From: Mactromeris polynyma
Lineage: Eukaryota > Mollusca > Bivalvia > Venerida > Mactridae
Assembly (NCBI GenBank): GCA_032209605.1
Contig: JASFXZ010000040.1
Span: forward strand, 3,100,001-3,164,000
Length of the DNA: 64,000 bases
Direction of reading: 5' to 3'
Part shown: positions 28,695-40,890 of the stretch, in pieces
Layout: the number at the start of each line of letters is the position of its first letter
Numbering within the stretch: position 1 is the first letter of the stretch
Notes under the pieces: generated by a model
What the model saw: the letters and a program-made list of their open reading frames with translations, nothing else
What the model was told of the DNA's origin: nothing
The model's database searches: none
Position numbers and translations under genes: made by a program

Positions 28695-31600
28695 ATGGAT
28701 CAAACTATAGGATGTACAAATGATATACAATTCCGGAATATTACACAGGATGAAATACGACTTATGCATTCAATGGAAACTGAAAGTAAGTGCGTGAGTA
28801 CTTTAATTATGAACTATTTTATACTATAAACGAAGAATGAACAAGGGTGATATTCAAATAAAAAATGTTAACTTTAATATTTCTCTTCAGGAAATTAAAT
28901 TAGATGGTAGCTATAGGGCCTTACTGGCATGTTTTCTGTATCGAGGATCTAATGATATAATGCGAGGCTTTGTTTTAATAAAATCTGTAGAATTTGTACA
29001 CGATTGCTAGATTCTGTACATATATCATAACATTACAAGTCCACTTCACAAACTGTTGTACATATCATTTTATGAGAGCCTCGTCTTACATTGCCTATGT
29101 ATACAATGAAAAGACAAAGAAGTGATTCTGTCAAAGAAATCGAGTCCCTGATAGTGTTCTTAATATTATTTGGGATCATTGCGTTACAGCAACATCAAAC
29201 GCTTTATAGTGTGTTTAATTAGCTACTTATATATTTAATAAAACGTCTGACATTGGGGTAAAGTTCAGTCTTTTTGATTTGGAAACAAAACAATATGGCC
29301 ATTCTGATTGCTAGTTAAGGAAACCTCATAAACGTGTATCACATGAATTAGATTTTTTTAAATTGTGTACTGGCTTAGGCTGGACAAACGAGTTTAATTA
29401 ATATGCCCATTATGTGACGTAATGTTGCAGTCTTTATCTACGAAACAGAATGTTACGACAATTATTTGATAGTTTCGTACTCCATATATGCGACAAAATG
29501 TAATTTTAAGCAGTTATCTTCGGCTGGAACGACATAAGGTATGTCACTGTGGCGGAACTTCAATGTAGACGACGGAAAATTCTTGCTATCTCTGATCGGA
29601 TACGTTCTACAATTAATCGTTCAATATTATTTTATTCAAAACATCATCTACGGAACATGTGAAAATATGAAAATATACACGACTGTTTACATGTATGATA
29701 TTTAAACTAAGTATCTGCAAATAGGTTTCTTAAAAACATACACTGGTAGTTAGACCTCCCACAGCATTCTGTTTCTTCCTTAGGTTTTCCCGAAGATGAG
29801 GCTGAAGATTATGACATTTTTGTCTACAGACAGAGAGAGGCTCCTGATTTACTTCTTGGATGTTACCTGGAAGGGCGTTTAGTTGGGGTCTGTGTGATAA
29901 ACTTGCATATAACTTACAAAATGTACATACTTTGTTCATTTAATTTTATGTTTTAGTACATAGACACAATGCAAAAAAAATTATTTCTTTAATTTGCAAT
30001 ATGCTCGTACACTATGAAGTCGAATCATGATCTTAATTCATGTATATATACAAACATTTAAAACGTCATTGTTCTATTTCCTGCGGCCATCAAAAATATT
30101 GACAAATACGACGTATGTAAATACATTTTTAAATAATTTCCATGTGTTTGCGTTTCAGTTTATTTGTGCGACAAGATATAATAGCAAGGAACTGACAAAG
30201 GAATGTACGAGAATGCATATACCAAACGGTGGTAAGATACTACTAGTACATCGTGCAAGTGTTTTAGCTATTTTAGGGTCGACAATACAATTTTTCTTCT
30301 TAGGAAGTAAGTCAAAACATTGATCGATGCAGATTGGTTGTCCAAATATAAAGCTACCACATACTGGTACTCCGATATATAAGTTACCGTATGTACATGT
30401 ATTTTGTTCATTATGTTAGTAGCAGAATTTCAAATTGAGCAAAGAAGAATCATACTCATAGACACGAATGACGGAGTCGGGCAGGAAATGACACACAGAG
30501 AAAGCGCTGCCACCAAAAGGCACAAGAGACCCCAACAAAAAATGGTCAACAACCAAACATGCAGTATGTTGCATTATAGCAAGATCATAAACTCCCTTAT
30601 CAAAATTATTGACGCGTCTAACAAACAAAGACTTTAATTTTGTACAGGTATGTCGGAGGGTCTTACGAATCACATTGCCTTAAAAATCCGGATGTAAAAT
30701 ACCCTGTCGCAGGCAGATGTATCCTTAAATCACAGTTATACTTACGGATGAAAGGGAGATTTCGATTACAGAAATTTGAAAATGGTTTACAAAATTTGTC
30801 AAATCTGTAGCCCCGTTTTAGGAGCTTCTTCGTTATACAACGGTTATTTTTTTAAAATTCATGCACATATTACAAACTCTTACAGAACGAATAAGTCGTG
30901 AAATGTAAACACCGTAAGATGTAGCACGAGGCACATCTCCGTCTAAATGATGATTCACTCAATATCTGTGACTTGACGATATATGGCACTCCCATATCGC
31001 ACAAATATAATTATCGTCTAACAGAAAGGTGAGCAATCCACAGACATTAGAACATGTATTTGTGGGTATAGTGGTCAACGACGGCATTCATGATGAATAA
31101 ACCGTCTTGCTTACATGCCAGACGTTCTTTTTTCTCCAACAAACGTAATTTGTACAATATTTGTATGTCGGGTTCTAATGAGATATTGTGGTAGTGTTGT
31201 ATACAGGGTGGCAAATCATAAGAACCGAGTGTAGAAGCTAAGGAATGTTTTTTTTCTGTAGTTTTATCAAACCTTCATTGGACTTAATCCCCGAATTTTG
31301 ATAAGCTATATCACAATACCGCTTAATATGTTCTTTAACATTTAGTGGTGAGACAATAAGTTTCTGTTATTGTACAAGAATTAGAATTCTGTGTCTTAAG
31401 TAAAACATGCCTGTTGTGGTTGTTTATCAAGTACAGTGTACATTGTATGTATTTTCTGTTTTCACACAACACGAGAGATATGTTTTAAGAGGTTTGTAAC
31501 ACAAATACATACAATTGAATAGGCAGATTATACAACTTGTAGTCTCTCTAAAGAATCCATGGTTGTATTTGATTGTCGGCCAGACCATTCATTCCTCCTC

Positions 31601-32819
31601 TATTCCCATACATGTTTACTATTGCACCTCATTAGTCATTAATGTTTTCTTTTTAGTGAGGCATTGTCTTATGTATGTGGCTATCCTGTAATAAATTGAT
31701 CTCGTTGTCTGAGCCTTTCCTGCCATCTAGTTTTTCTTCATGTTATAGCGATTTTGTATTTGACTTTTGTCATGTTTCCCAGTTCATACCAGACAAAAGA
31801 ATCATCGACAATTATTAATCTTCCTTGATTAATTGTTTTTATATACGTTTGTATACTTGCAGAACGTGTTTATATTCATTCAGTGGTTGTAAAGAAAGAA
31901 CACAGAAGGAAGGTAAGTGGTGGGTCTTCATATACAATTCCGACAACTTCTAACCCAATCTCATTGAAATCAGTCCCTATATTTAGCTCCATTACTCTCC
32001 GCTGTTAGCGTATAGTATAGGAGCGTTCGACTGGAGCTGATTTTAATGAGATTGCTTCTAACCGTACTGTAGATTTTATTACTTAACTTTCACAGGTTCC
32101 ATTTTTCCTGTATTTTTTAATGGTTCAGATCCATGACAAATTGGCTGACTTGTTTATTTGATGTATTTTGATATCAAACTGATGGTACTCCATCATATGT
32201 ATACATGTATAAGGTTTATTTTGCAGGGAATTGCTTTGAAAATGATGCAAGTTTTTATTGACAAAGTAAAAAAGGAACAGCAAGACGTATCAAGAATTCT
32301 TCTCATGTGCAAATCTGACCTCATACCTATGTATAAAAGGGCTGGGTTTATGCTATATGGAAGGTCAAATATAGTTCATGGTAACTATTATGTCAGTTAT
32401 TGTTTCGTATTATATTGCTATCTTCTCGATGAAATAAATTGTTTAAAATATGTAGTGATTTGACAAACTCATGTACAGCATCTACAAGAATATTATGTGC
32501 TTCAATGATACATTACTTGTTTAGAAATTGAAAATATATGTATACCTCGCAGGGAAAACAAATATTAACATTTAGAATAAGGAATAATTGCTAATATTTG
32601 TTTTAAAAGTTTCTGACGTACATGCACTATTATATTTTATAAATCGAAACTTCACATTGATATGTACATACATTTTTTTCTGCAATATATCCATTATTAC
32701 AGTAACAATTATTTGTACTTGACAATTGAACAACACACACACATAGATTAATTTGCTTTTATATCATTTCAGGAAAGGATCCTTGGTATGAAATGCAGCT
32801 TCCGGTACCGGATATTTAA
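28695..32819 (+). CDS. Arylalkylamine N-acetyltransferase-like gene, copy B (six exons)
   Basis: Tandem paralogue of copy A with the same six-exon plan and identical phases. Exons: 28695-28785, 29784-29887, 30159-30231, 31863-31912, 32227-32380, 32773-32819; 173 codons including stop, one frame, all GT-AG. Exons 2-5 have the same lengths as in A (104, 73, 50, 154). Motifs: LLLGCYLEGRLVG, FICATR, KELTKECTRMH, HSVVVKKEHRRKGIAL, LIPMYKRAGFMLYG, GKDPWYEMQ. Differences include Tyr instead of Cys two residues before the conserved His in exon 4. The intron just before exon 4 is also alignable with that of A, so the duplication is not very old. Intron 4 carries a short MITE (31956-32054) that A lacks. 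The frame is open upstream of the chosen ATG, so an alternative start is possible. Poly(A) candidate at 32843-32848. Confidence 0.86.
31956..32054. mobile_element. CAATCTCATT MITE, short copy (99 bp) with 9-bp TSD
   Basis: Full match to both ends of the family, flanked by cttctaacc (31947-31955 and 32055-32063). It lies in intron 4 of AANAT-like B and is absent from the matching intron of copy A. Confidence 0.85.
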
Positions 32820-33750
32820 GCACATGTGTACTATTTTAGAATAATAAAAACATTTTTTCAGCCGTGGTTATACATTGAGCAATGATCCACATCAAGTTAG
32901 CAATTTACTTGATCATAACACTGTTGCAATAGTTATAATACCTATAAAATGTACATGTATATGATGGTCGGACTGTTTTGTGGACTCTGCTGTGTCCAAC
33001 TTTATGTCACATGTATAGTAATAATTTCACTTTGCACAACCTTGTTATATAATTTGTTATATATTAATAAAACGTCTGACATTGGATAGATGTCAGACAT
33101 TCCAATCCACACTTGTGTTTGTGTTTTTACTGTGACATAAATGAACTGCATTGACAGGGGAACACACATATAAATATGATTATGTGGATGTAGTTTTGAT
33201 GAAGACAATATCACTTTGTTCTTGTTGATGTTACATTGCGCCACTGGGCTGTGTTGGACACGAACTTGCCTAACAATTTTATATAAAAATTAAAAGTTCA
33301 TGCGGCTTTGTCATGTTAATAAATGGCGATGTTGCTATAGACAAGGAGGCAAACATATGTGTTGCGACAAAGTATACATATAATATTCAATATGATTTTC
33401 TTCATAAAATCAAAAGTTGTGTCTTACGGGATATTCTCAATTAATTGAGCCAGTTGATGTGCCATAGAATACCCCTCATCAGAAGGGCTAAATGCGCCAA
33501 TATCATATGTTAGTGGAAGTATTATTAAGTGTTACTGGGAACGCCACATTCACAAGACAAAGACTCCCCACACATATTCCAGGGAAACATCAGCATACGA
33601 AACACTAGAAGTTGAGGAGGTGTAAGGGTATACATCTATAGGAATGTGAATGTAAGGAATTGTCTAGCTGAATAAAAATGTAACATACGTTCCTGTCGAC
33701 ACTTCAATTGTTCAACTCTGATTCCTAACACCACTGGTTTACATTCTAAG

Positions 33751-34134
33751 TTTAGTACTTGCTTTGTGTTTGAATAAACCATGTTTACTGATCATGTATA
33801 CGTGCGTCTACGAGACTTTTATTGGCCTTGTAGTTTAGTACTTGCTTTGTGTTTGAATAAACCATGTTTACTGATCATGTACGTGTGTCCACGATACTTT
33901 TGTTGGCCTTTTAGTTTAGTACTTGCTTTGTGTTTGAATAAACCATGTTTATTGATCATGTACGTGTGTCCACGATACTTTTGTTGGCCTTTTAGTTTAG
34001 TACTTTCTTTGTGTTTGAATAAACCATGTTTACTGATCATGTACGTGTGTCCACGATACTTTTGTTGGCCTTTTAGTTTAGTACTTGCTTTGTGTTTGAA
34101 TAAACCATGTTTACTGATCATATACGTGTGTCCT
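33751..34134 (+). repeat. 81-bp minisatellite, about 4.7 copies
   Basis: Units start at 33751, 33834, 33915, 33996 and 34077 (tttagtacttgctttgtgtt...). The period is 81 bp except the first (83). As 81 is a multiple of three, both strands stay open (about 123 and 100 codons), but these frames are a by-product of the period. Confidence 0.9.
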
Positions 34135-34194
34135 CGTAGGATTTGCTTATGATGCTATTATAAATTATTAAATGTCGCCAAACTGCTTTAAAAG

Positions 34195-34345
34195 TAGGTT
34201 CCTCGTTTGTTACTCACTACAAATGTGACACAATATGATATTTACCCAAGTCTGACACCTAGGTAGAACCAACGACCTTCCATGAGTCTGCTGGATTGGC
34301 GCACAAATTATATATCCCGGGTTGGATTCGAACCGGCAGCGGTGA
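34195..34345 (-). mobile_element. tRNA-derived SINE fragment
   Basis: On the minus strand a perfect B box GGTTCGAATCC (about 34325-34335) is followed by a tail with ggaaggtcgttggttctacc, a SINE tail often seen in molluscs. The A-box half of the head is not recognisable, so the copy is probably 5' truncated or decayed. Confidence 0.55.
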
Positions 34346-35040
34346 TTGGTAAGTGGTTTGAATCAGTGCTAATTTTAAAAAGTTTCAACTTTTATGAACA
34401 AATCACGAGGCCATTTAAATATGAACTATACATTACTAGGTTTCAAGAATACCGCTTAATTATACACCAAGGCGTAGCAAAGCACCATTCCTATTATTGT
34501 TATAGCATCGCAAAGTGGATATGTAACACGCCAAAGTACGAGTAGCGGATACAATTTTGGACCTGATAAATTCGAATGAACGAGATTCGACTGTATGTTA
34601 CATACGCATGTTTTACCTTATACATTCCTCTCTGTCTAAAGGTTCTTACAATAAAGCTTATATTGCAGTTTTGTATTACTGTTCTGTAATGTCCTCATTA
34701 CATAATATCAAGAACAAATATAACGAAGGCACTATTTTGTTGACACAATTGTCATTGTTACCAGTTTTGGGTGATTGGTATATTGTCTCTTTTTGAAATG
34801 CTTATTCAGTCCTATACCTTATATAATCAATGAAATGTGACCTCGCTTTGAAACAGTGACTAAAACATTCAATCCATTGAATTTCACGTATTCACGAGTC
34901 GAAGTACAGAAGCATGTAGGAAGTCGCAGGAAGTGATTGGAGGGTAAAATGTTTCATCACAGAAGCCAACAAATACAGAAAAAAAACCGAAGCACTGTTT
35001 CCTGTCTCATTTTGAAGACAGATGAAAACATATAGCCGTA

Positions 35041-35950
35041 TTATGACAATGCAGATATTGTAATAACTGAAAAATGCAGATATTGTAATAACTGAAAAAT
35101 GCAGATATTGTAATAACTGAAAAATGCAGATATTGTAATAACTGAAAAAATGCAGATATTGTAATAACTGAAAAAATGCAGATATTGTAATAACTGAAAA
35201 AAATGCAGATATTGTAATAACTGAAAAAAATGCAGATATTGTAATGACTGAAAAAATGCAGATATTAAAATAACTGAAAAAATGCAGATATTGTAATAAC
35301 TGAAAAAAATGCAGATATTGTAATAACTGAAAAAATGCAGATATTGTAATAACTGAAAAAAATGCAGATATTGTAATAACTGAAAAAAATGCAGATATTG
35401 TAATGACTGAAAAAATGCAGATATTAAAATAACTGAAAAAAATGCAGACATTGTAATAACTGAAAAAATGCAGACATTGTAATAACTGAAAAAAATGCAG
35501 ATATTGTAATAACTGAAAAAATGCAGATATTGTAATAACTGAAAAAAATGCAGATATTGTAATAACTGAAAAAAATGCAGATATTGTAATAACTGAAAAA
35601 ATGCAGATATTGTAATGACTGAAAAAATGCAGATATTGTAATGACTGAAAAAATGCAGATATTGTAATGACTGAAAAATGCAGATATTGTAATGACTGAA
35701 AAAATGCAGATATTGTAATAACTGAAAAAATGCAGATATTGTAATGACTGAAAAAATGCAGATATTGTAATGACTGAAAAAATGCAGATATTGTAATGAC
35801 TGAAAAAATGCAGATATTGTAATAACTGAAAAAATGCAGATATTGTAATGACTGAAAAAATGCAGATATTGTAATGACTGAAAAAATGCAGATATTAAAA
35901 TAACTGAAAAAATGCAGATATTGTAATAACTGAAAACATGCAGATATTTA
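35041..35950 (+). repeat. Roughly 24-bp minisatellite, about 37-38 copies
   Basis: Unit tgcagatattgtaataactg plus 4-7 A. Variants: taatgactg for taataactg, attaaaataactg for attgtaataactg, cagaca for cagata. Unit length varies mainly through the A tract. The minus-strand 304-codon frame (repeated TISAFFQLLQYLHF) is an artefact of the repeat. No spacer diversity, so not a CRISPR array. Confidence 0.92.
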
Positions 35951-36142
35951 GACACACTGATTGAACCGCTGCAATGAACTTTTGAGTGCTATAGAAGAAC
36001 TGTTAAGTTACGAATATCTATTATTCCCAATCAAATATAATCAAACATTCTTGCAAAATACATTTTTGTATATGCAAATGCATGTGAACATATTAAGGAT
36101 CATTCATAATGGGACCAATATATAATTATACATGTATACATT

Positions 36143-36265
36143 CAGGGCCGTAAATTGCTCCCCGCCGAACGGAGCGAGGCGAAAAAATTTTTGGACCCTT
36201 TTTAGACAAAAAATGATTTTTTTTTCAGCCCGCAATAGGAGGCCTCCATGTAATTTACGGCCCTG
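36143..36265. mobile_element. CAGGGCCGTAAATT element (5-bp TSD)
   Basis: 123 bp, with 14-bp near-perfect inverted ends CAGGGCCGTAAATT / AATTTACGGCCCTG, flanked by acatt (36138-36142 and 36266-36270). Confidence 0.8.
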
Positions 36266-37240
36266 ACATTGGTCCCAGTTAATACATTGCAGGAATGGAT
36301 GAAAGAATGTCCTCTTGAATAGAAAGTGTTTTCGTAGGTCTTTGTCATTTTATCAAATAGGATGCATTTGTTCAAAGGACACATGCAATATACACTCAAT
36401 GTTGGAAGAATCTATGTACGAGTCCCTTGGTTGATATAGTACCAACATAAAATAAATCCAGCCGTCATCTAAGTATCAGCGCATGACCTTTTCAATTTTA
36501 CACTAGCTCTGCTTTATTCACATAACACATGGATCTAGATGTATTTCGTCCAAAATAAACAACAGACATATGAAGTAGGCATATTCATATGTTCTTATCC
36601 ATTGCAATATTTTTTTCAACTGAAATTGCAACTGCTGAATGTTGTAATCTATGTACACGTATATGATAATTCTATGAAACCATGTCGAGGGTATAGAGAG
36701 CAAATTTCACGATATGATAGTAATAACCTTACACCGGGAGGCAGAAAACGAAAGCGAAAGTTGGAAATTTTGTCGCCGTCTCAATTTTACTTACCTACTT
36801 GTAAACTGGAAAAATACGCGTGAGTGTATCATACATTATCATCATATCAATATATTCATCCGGTAAAATAACCTAACTCAATACACGACTGAATTTGAAA
36901 CCTGTCGCGCTAACACACATGTAGATACTGTACAAATACGTGCAGAATGTATATATTGGTCCCAGATATATGTACAATCTTCATAAATATTAAAACTCTA
37001 TAGCATTACACTCGTATTAGAAACTAAAACATAGTAATGCGTTGCTTATTATATAATGAATATATATATAAGGCATAATTTAGTGAAACGACATTTTGCA
37101 TCCAGTGCCTAAGATAGTTAAATACTCAATATGCTTTACAGGGGGTGGCAGAACTTATATGTGCATGCAGATTTTGACAATCACTAAGGGGTTAAACACA
37201 TGTTTCCATATTTCACTATGTCAGAAATATCTCACAAATA

Positions 37241-37599
37241 TTAAAGGTATGCTATGCTCATTTTTTGTTCATTTGTTTAATTAACCAAACATGAAAAAAT
37301 ACATTTCCTATGGTTAAAACATCACTAATCATGCATTTATAAAGAATGAACTCATAATGTATTAATCCATATTTGTTGAAGAAAGATGTTTGTACATAAT
37401 AAAACTTAAAAAAACTTCCAGTTTTTTTAACAATTAGGCTATTTTACCGGTTTTGACTGTAAGTAATTTGATCAAAAAATATTTTTTCAATTGGTTTTAC
37501 TTTGCAATGGTATTAGAGATGTTTTAGCCAATGTAACAACAATATTTGATAAAGCCAATTCAAACATTTTATGTTCAGATGAGCCAGATACATCTTTAA
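37241..37599. mobile_element. TTAA-bounded MITE, copy 2 (just upstream of the Kelch gene)
   Basis: A longer relative (359 bp) of 5848-6134, same orientation, bounded by TTAA and ending agatacatctTTAA. It ends about 100 bp before the splice acceptor of the Kelch gene. Target duplication could be TTAA or TA. Confidence 0.7.
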
Positions 37600-37714
37600 G
37601 AACCTATGTCAATGTACACTGTCATTTCACCCACAATATACCTATTTATTTATTATATATAATAATATGTATCTAGTACCCGTGGTTTACATATGACTCT
37701 TGCATATTTTCAGA

Positions 37715-39592
37715 ATGGCATTATCTGTGGAAAATAATACTGAGAAGGAGGTATCCTGTTACTGGAGTAGTCTTGCAACAGATCTTCATCAAGGCATCAT
37801 CAACCTCTGGCAGGAGGACTTCGGCACCGACTTCGAAATAATAGCTGGTGAGAAATCTTTTCGTTGTCATAAAGTAGTCATTGCAGCCGTTTCTGACTAC
37901 TTTAAAGCATTATTTAACTCTGGAATGAAGGAAACTGAACAAGATAAGGTAGTGTTTGAAGACATCAGTTCTGCATCATTCGAGACTATTTTCAAGATTC
38001 TTTACCCTACTGAACCAGTAGAAAAACGGAAACACCCACTTAGAAACAACTCTGAAGCTGATGTATTGGAACTAGTTAAGCTTGCAGCACGTTTTCAAAT
38101 GCACTTCTTGACATGCCTTTGTTTTGATTTTCTTGAAAGAACACTTTCCTGTGACAACTGCATCAGTCGATGGAAAATGGGTGAGGCGATCCAGTGTAAA
38201 GAACTCTCTGACATGGGACGGGATTTTGTGTGTGAGAATTTTGAAAAAATGGTTCCTTTGAGAGCTCTTGATTCACTGGAGCACGATGACTTCCTAAACA
38301 TCATTGAAGACAAAGACATGCATGTCAAGAATGAAGAAACAATTTGGAGAGCTATACGAAACTGGATCGACTTTAATGAAAAGGAGAGATCTCAATACAT
38401 TGCTGAGATGATCAAAGAGTGCTGTCTGACAGAAATTGAAACAGGTTTCCTTATTGAAAAAATTACCTTTGATCCCTTAGTACGACGCAATGATGAGGCT
38501 TCAAGAGTTGTTCAAGAAGTCTTGCTATACAACCGTCATCCAGGTATCCACAGCAGCCTTGAATTGAAGTTTCGAGAATGTCATGAGAAACGACAAGTTA
38601 CAGTCCTACTGTATGACAACATAAATGACCAAGTACAAAAGGATTCCTTTGAGTTTGGAAGGTCTGTCAAGAAGCAACTGAAAGGGAAGTTGATAAGCAG
38701 TGACAAATGCACAATCTTGTCATTTAAGTCAAGCAAGAAGATGGTACGCTCTGGAAAAGATTTTTGGAATATGTCATGCTGTGTTTATGGCCAATCAATC
38801 TATGTTTTGAATGGAACTACTCATAATGTACCTGAGTTTCTGCAGTATGATGGTTGCACTAACACATGGCAAACCAAAAGATCAATTGGAATAGCCCTGG
38901 TAGGACATACCATGTGTGCTTTGGATGGATGCTTGTATGTCATTGGTGGGCGTTGTGGATTTCGAATGAATGCCCTAGTATGGAAGTACTTCATTGAGAG
39001 TGATTCATGGTCTGAGGGTGGTGAAATCATAGCACCAGTCCTCAATGCTTCATCTGTTGCTTTTGAAAAAAAAATCTACATTTTTGGAGGTACCATTGAA
39101 CGCCGCGAACCTGCAGATTGTGTTCAGGTATATGATACAGAAGCAGATACGGGAACCATATTTTGCAACCTCCCAAAGCCTTGCAGCTTTTCCCGAGCTC
39201 TTCTAAGAAAAACAACTGTATACATTGTAACTTCCGATGGAGATGTTGAAAAGATAGCAATGGATACAGCTGAAACATCTATTATTGCATCCATTCCCTT
39301 GAAAGACAGACAAACATTCGGAATAAACATGCGCTCAGATATAATAACTGTATATGCAGGCAGCAGAAAGATTTCACAAGTTGCCTCGCTGGACGAGCAG
39401 ATGGTGCGCCCTGGCTCTCCTGAATTCGGCCTACCATCTCCAGAGGAAAATGTTTTGGATGATGATAGAGATGATGTTGAGGACTTTGTGATAAACGTTA
39501 ACACTGGAGATGTGGAGGCATCTAAGAGTGTGTTGCAAGGTTGTGATGTCCTTGGCTGTGTCTCTCTGGTTGTAGATTCAATTAACACATAA
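37715..39592 (+). CDS. Kelch-like (BTB-BACK-Kelch) protein, single coding exon
   Basis: A 625-residue KLHL-type protein, normally a substrate adaptor for CUL3 ubiquitin ligases. BTB about residues 34-145 (DFEIIAGEKSFRCHKVVIAA, SDYFKALFNSGMKE); BACK about 150-265 (WKMGEAIQCKEL, FLNIIEDKDMHVKNEE, IWRAIRNWI). A divergent Kelch part, about 355-560, keeps blades such as LDGCLYVIGGRCG, VWKYFIESDSW and KKIYIFGGT, while other blades are weak, so the propeller may have fewer than six canonical repeats. An acidic tail follows (VLDDDRDDVEDF). The start is the ATG at 37715, which lies one base after a strong acceptor (tcttgcatattttcag), so a 5'UTR exon is probably spliced on and the CDS itself is intronless. 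Poly(A) candidate AATAAA at 39832-39837. I cannot assign an orthologue. Confidence 0.9.
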   Translation: MALSVENNTEKEVSCYWSSLATDLHQGIINLWQEDFGTDFEIIAGEKSFRCHKVVIAAVSDYFKALFNSGMKETEQDKVVFEDISSASFETIFKILYPTEPVEKRKHPLRNNSEADVLELVKLAARFQMHFLTCLCFDFLERTLSCDNCISRWKMGEAIQCKELSDMGRDFVCENFEKMVPLRALDSLEHDDFLNIIEDKDMHVKNEETIWRAIRNWIDFNEKERSQYIAEMIKECCLTEIETGFLIEKITFDPLVRRNDEASRVVQEVLLYNRHPGIHSSLELKFRECHEKRQVTVLLYDNINDQVQKDSFEFGRSVKKQLKGKLISSDKCTILSFKSSKKMVRSGKDFWNMSCCVYGQSIYVLNGTTHNVPEFLQYDGCTNTWQTKRSIGIALVGHTMCALDGCLYVIGGRCGFRMNALVWKYFIESDSWSEGGEIIAPVLNASSVAFEKKIYIFGGTIERREPADCVQVYDTEADTGTIFCNLPKPCSFSRALLRKTTVYIVTSDGDVEKIAMDTAETSIIASIPLKDRQTFGINMRSDIITVYAGSRKISQVASLDEQMVRPGSPEFGLPSPEENVLDDDRDDVEDFVINVNTGDVEASKSVLQGCDVLGCVSLVVDSINT

Positions 39593-40723
39593 CTGATTGT
39601 TGGGCAATTGTGTTAAAAACATCAAAGAACTGAAGGTCCTAGAAGGCGCTTTCAAAGCAAGACTGCACGTTTTCCATATTATTGTAATAGAAATTAATAC
39701 GCAACTATTCAGGTAAACTCATTCTCCAAAAGTGAAACAAATAATCCAGAAAAGCTGTTTATATCAAGATTCCCGTCATAACACAATTGCTACATCCCTG
39801 ACAAATCGGCCATTATACTCATCAGATCTATAATAAAAGCAGAGGACTACATGTACTATTTTCTTGAGACATTGAATATGGCAGTACTTCAAGTAGACCA
39901 TCTGGTTGACGATGATAGCAGAGAGATGCTAAAGTGCCTCAAGAATCCGTGTAGTCAAAACGTTACATTTCATGTAAGATAAAACTCATGCATGACTAAT
40001 CATTAGAACAGTAATGACAACATGAACTGCAATTGTTTCCAGTTACTGTTTTATAGTGAACGTGTTGTTTCTTGAATGATACAATGTATACAACTGCTTT
40101 CAATTTACAATTTGTAACATTTCTTTCATTTCTTGAAGTATTATAATTTCAATATTTATTGTCTTTGAAACTGTGTACATAAATGTAGAAGGATTGACAT
40201 TAATAAGTCTCCCTGGTAGGGGCAACAAGTTAAAATTAATTACTGTCTGTGTAAATCTACACGTTTCGAATTAAGAATTTGTATTTTTTTTCCTCACCAA
40301 GTTCATGTTAAAACAGAATGAATGTTCAACTGTTTTTTCGAGACATATTTGCCACAAGGTTTTTGTATTGAACAATGTGCCACATTATGTAATTGCCTTG
40401 TTATTCAAGTGTTGATGTATACCATTTACACTATGCTATATTACAGAAACACAGCGACTGTGATAACAATTCATTCAACTTCTGTCATTTACTCATAATT
40501 ATGTTGTTTGAAATACTGACATTATAAGTCATATATTGCATTAACATAATAATGATGATTCCTATATATTGTGGTTGGGCACATGTAACATAATTATTTC
40601 AAGATATGTACATGTATGTCATTCAATATTGTTCCCACCCAGATTTCATTTAAGTACTTGAACAGTGACTTTTAGTCAGAAAACTTCTTCATTTGAGATA
40701 AAAGTTTGATTTCCAAGATAGCA

Positions 40724-40890
40724 GTGTCACCTCTCTTGAGCAAAAACCTCTCTTCAACAACATAAATCAATTTTACTTTAAACAATTTTACTGTAAACAA
40801 TTATTATCAACATAACCTCTCTAGAGCAAACAACCTCCATTCAACAGCAAATTTGCATAAAAGGGTGTTGCTCTGGTAACGTCAAACTGT
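40724..40890. mobile_element. Possible pogo-like MITE
   Basis: Left cagtgtcacctctcttgagc and right gctctggtaacgtcaaactg are partly complementary (CAGTnTnACnT ends). The match is weaker than for 3724-3885. Confidence 0.3.

Noticed and set aside
33781..34152. Frames of 123 (plus) and 100 (minus) codons
   Set aside because: Created by an 81-bp tandem repeat whose length is a multiple of three.
35041..35955. 304-codon minus-strand frame and a regularly spaced direct-repeat array that looks CRISPR-like
   Set aside because: The whole stretch is one minisatellite with no unique spacers; the frame is a by-product of repeat periodicity.
37700..37714. Upstream TTG as start of the Kelch protein
   Set aside because: It lies inside a splice acceptor tract; the ATG at 37715 begins right after the AG.
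39042..39588. Minus-strand frames of 78 and 154 codons
   Set aside because: Shadows of the Kelch coding sequence.
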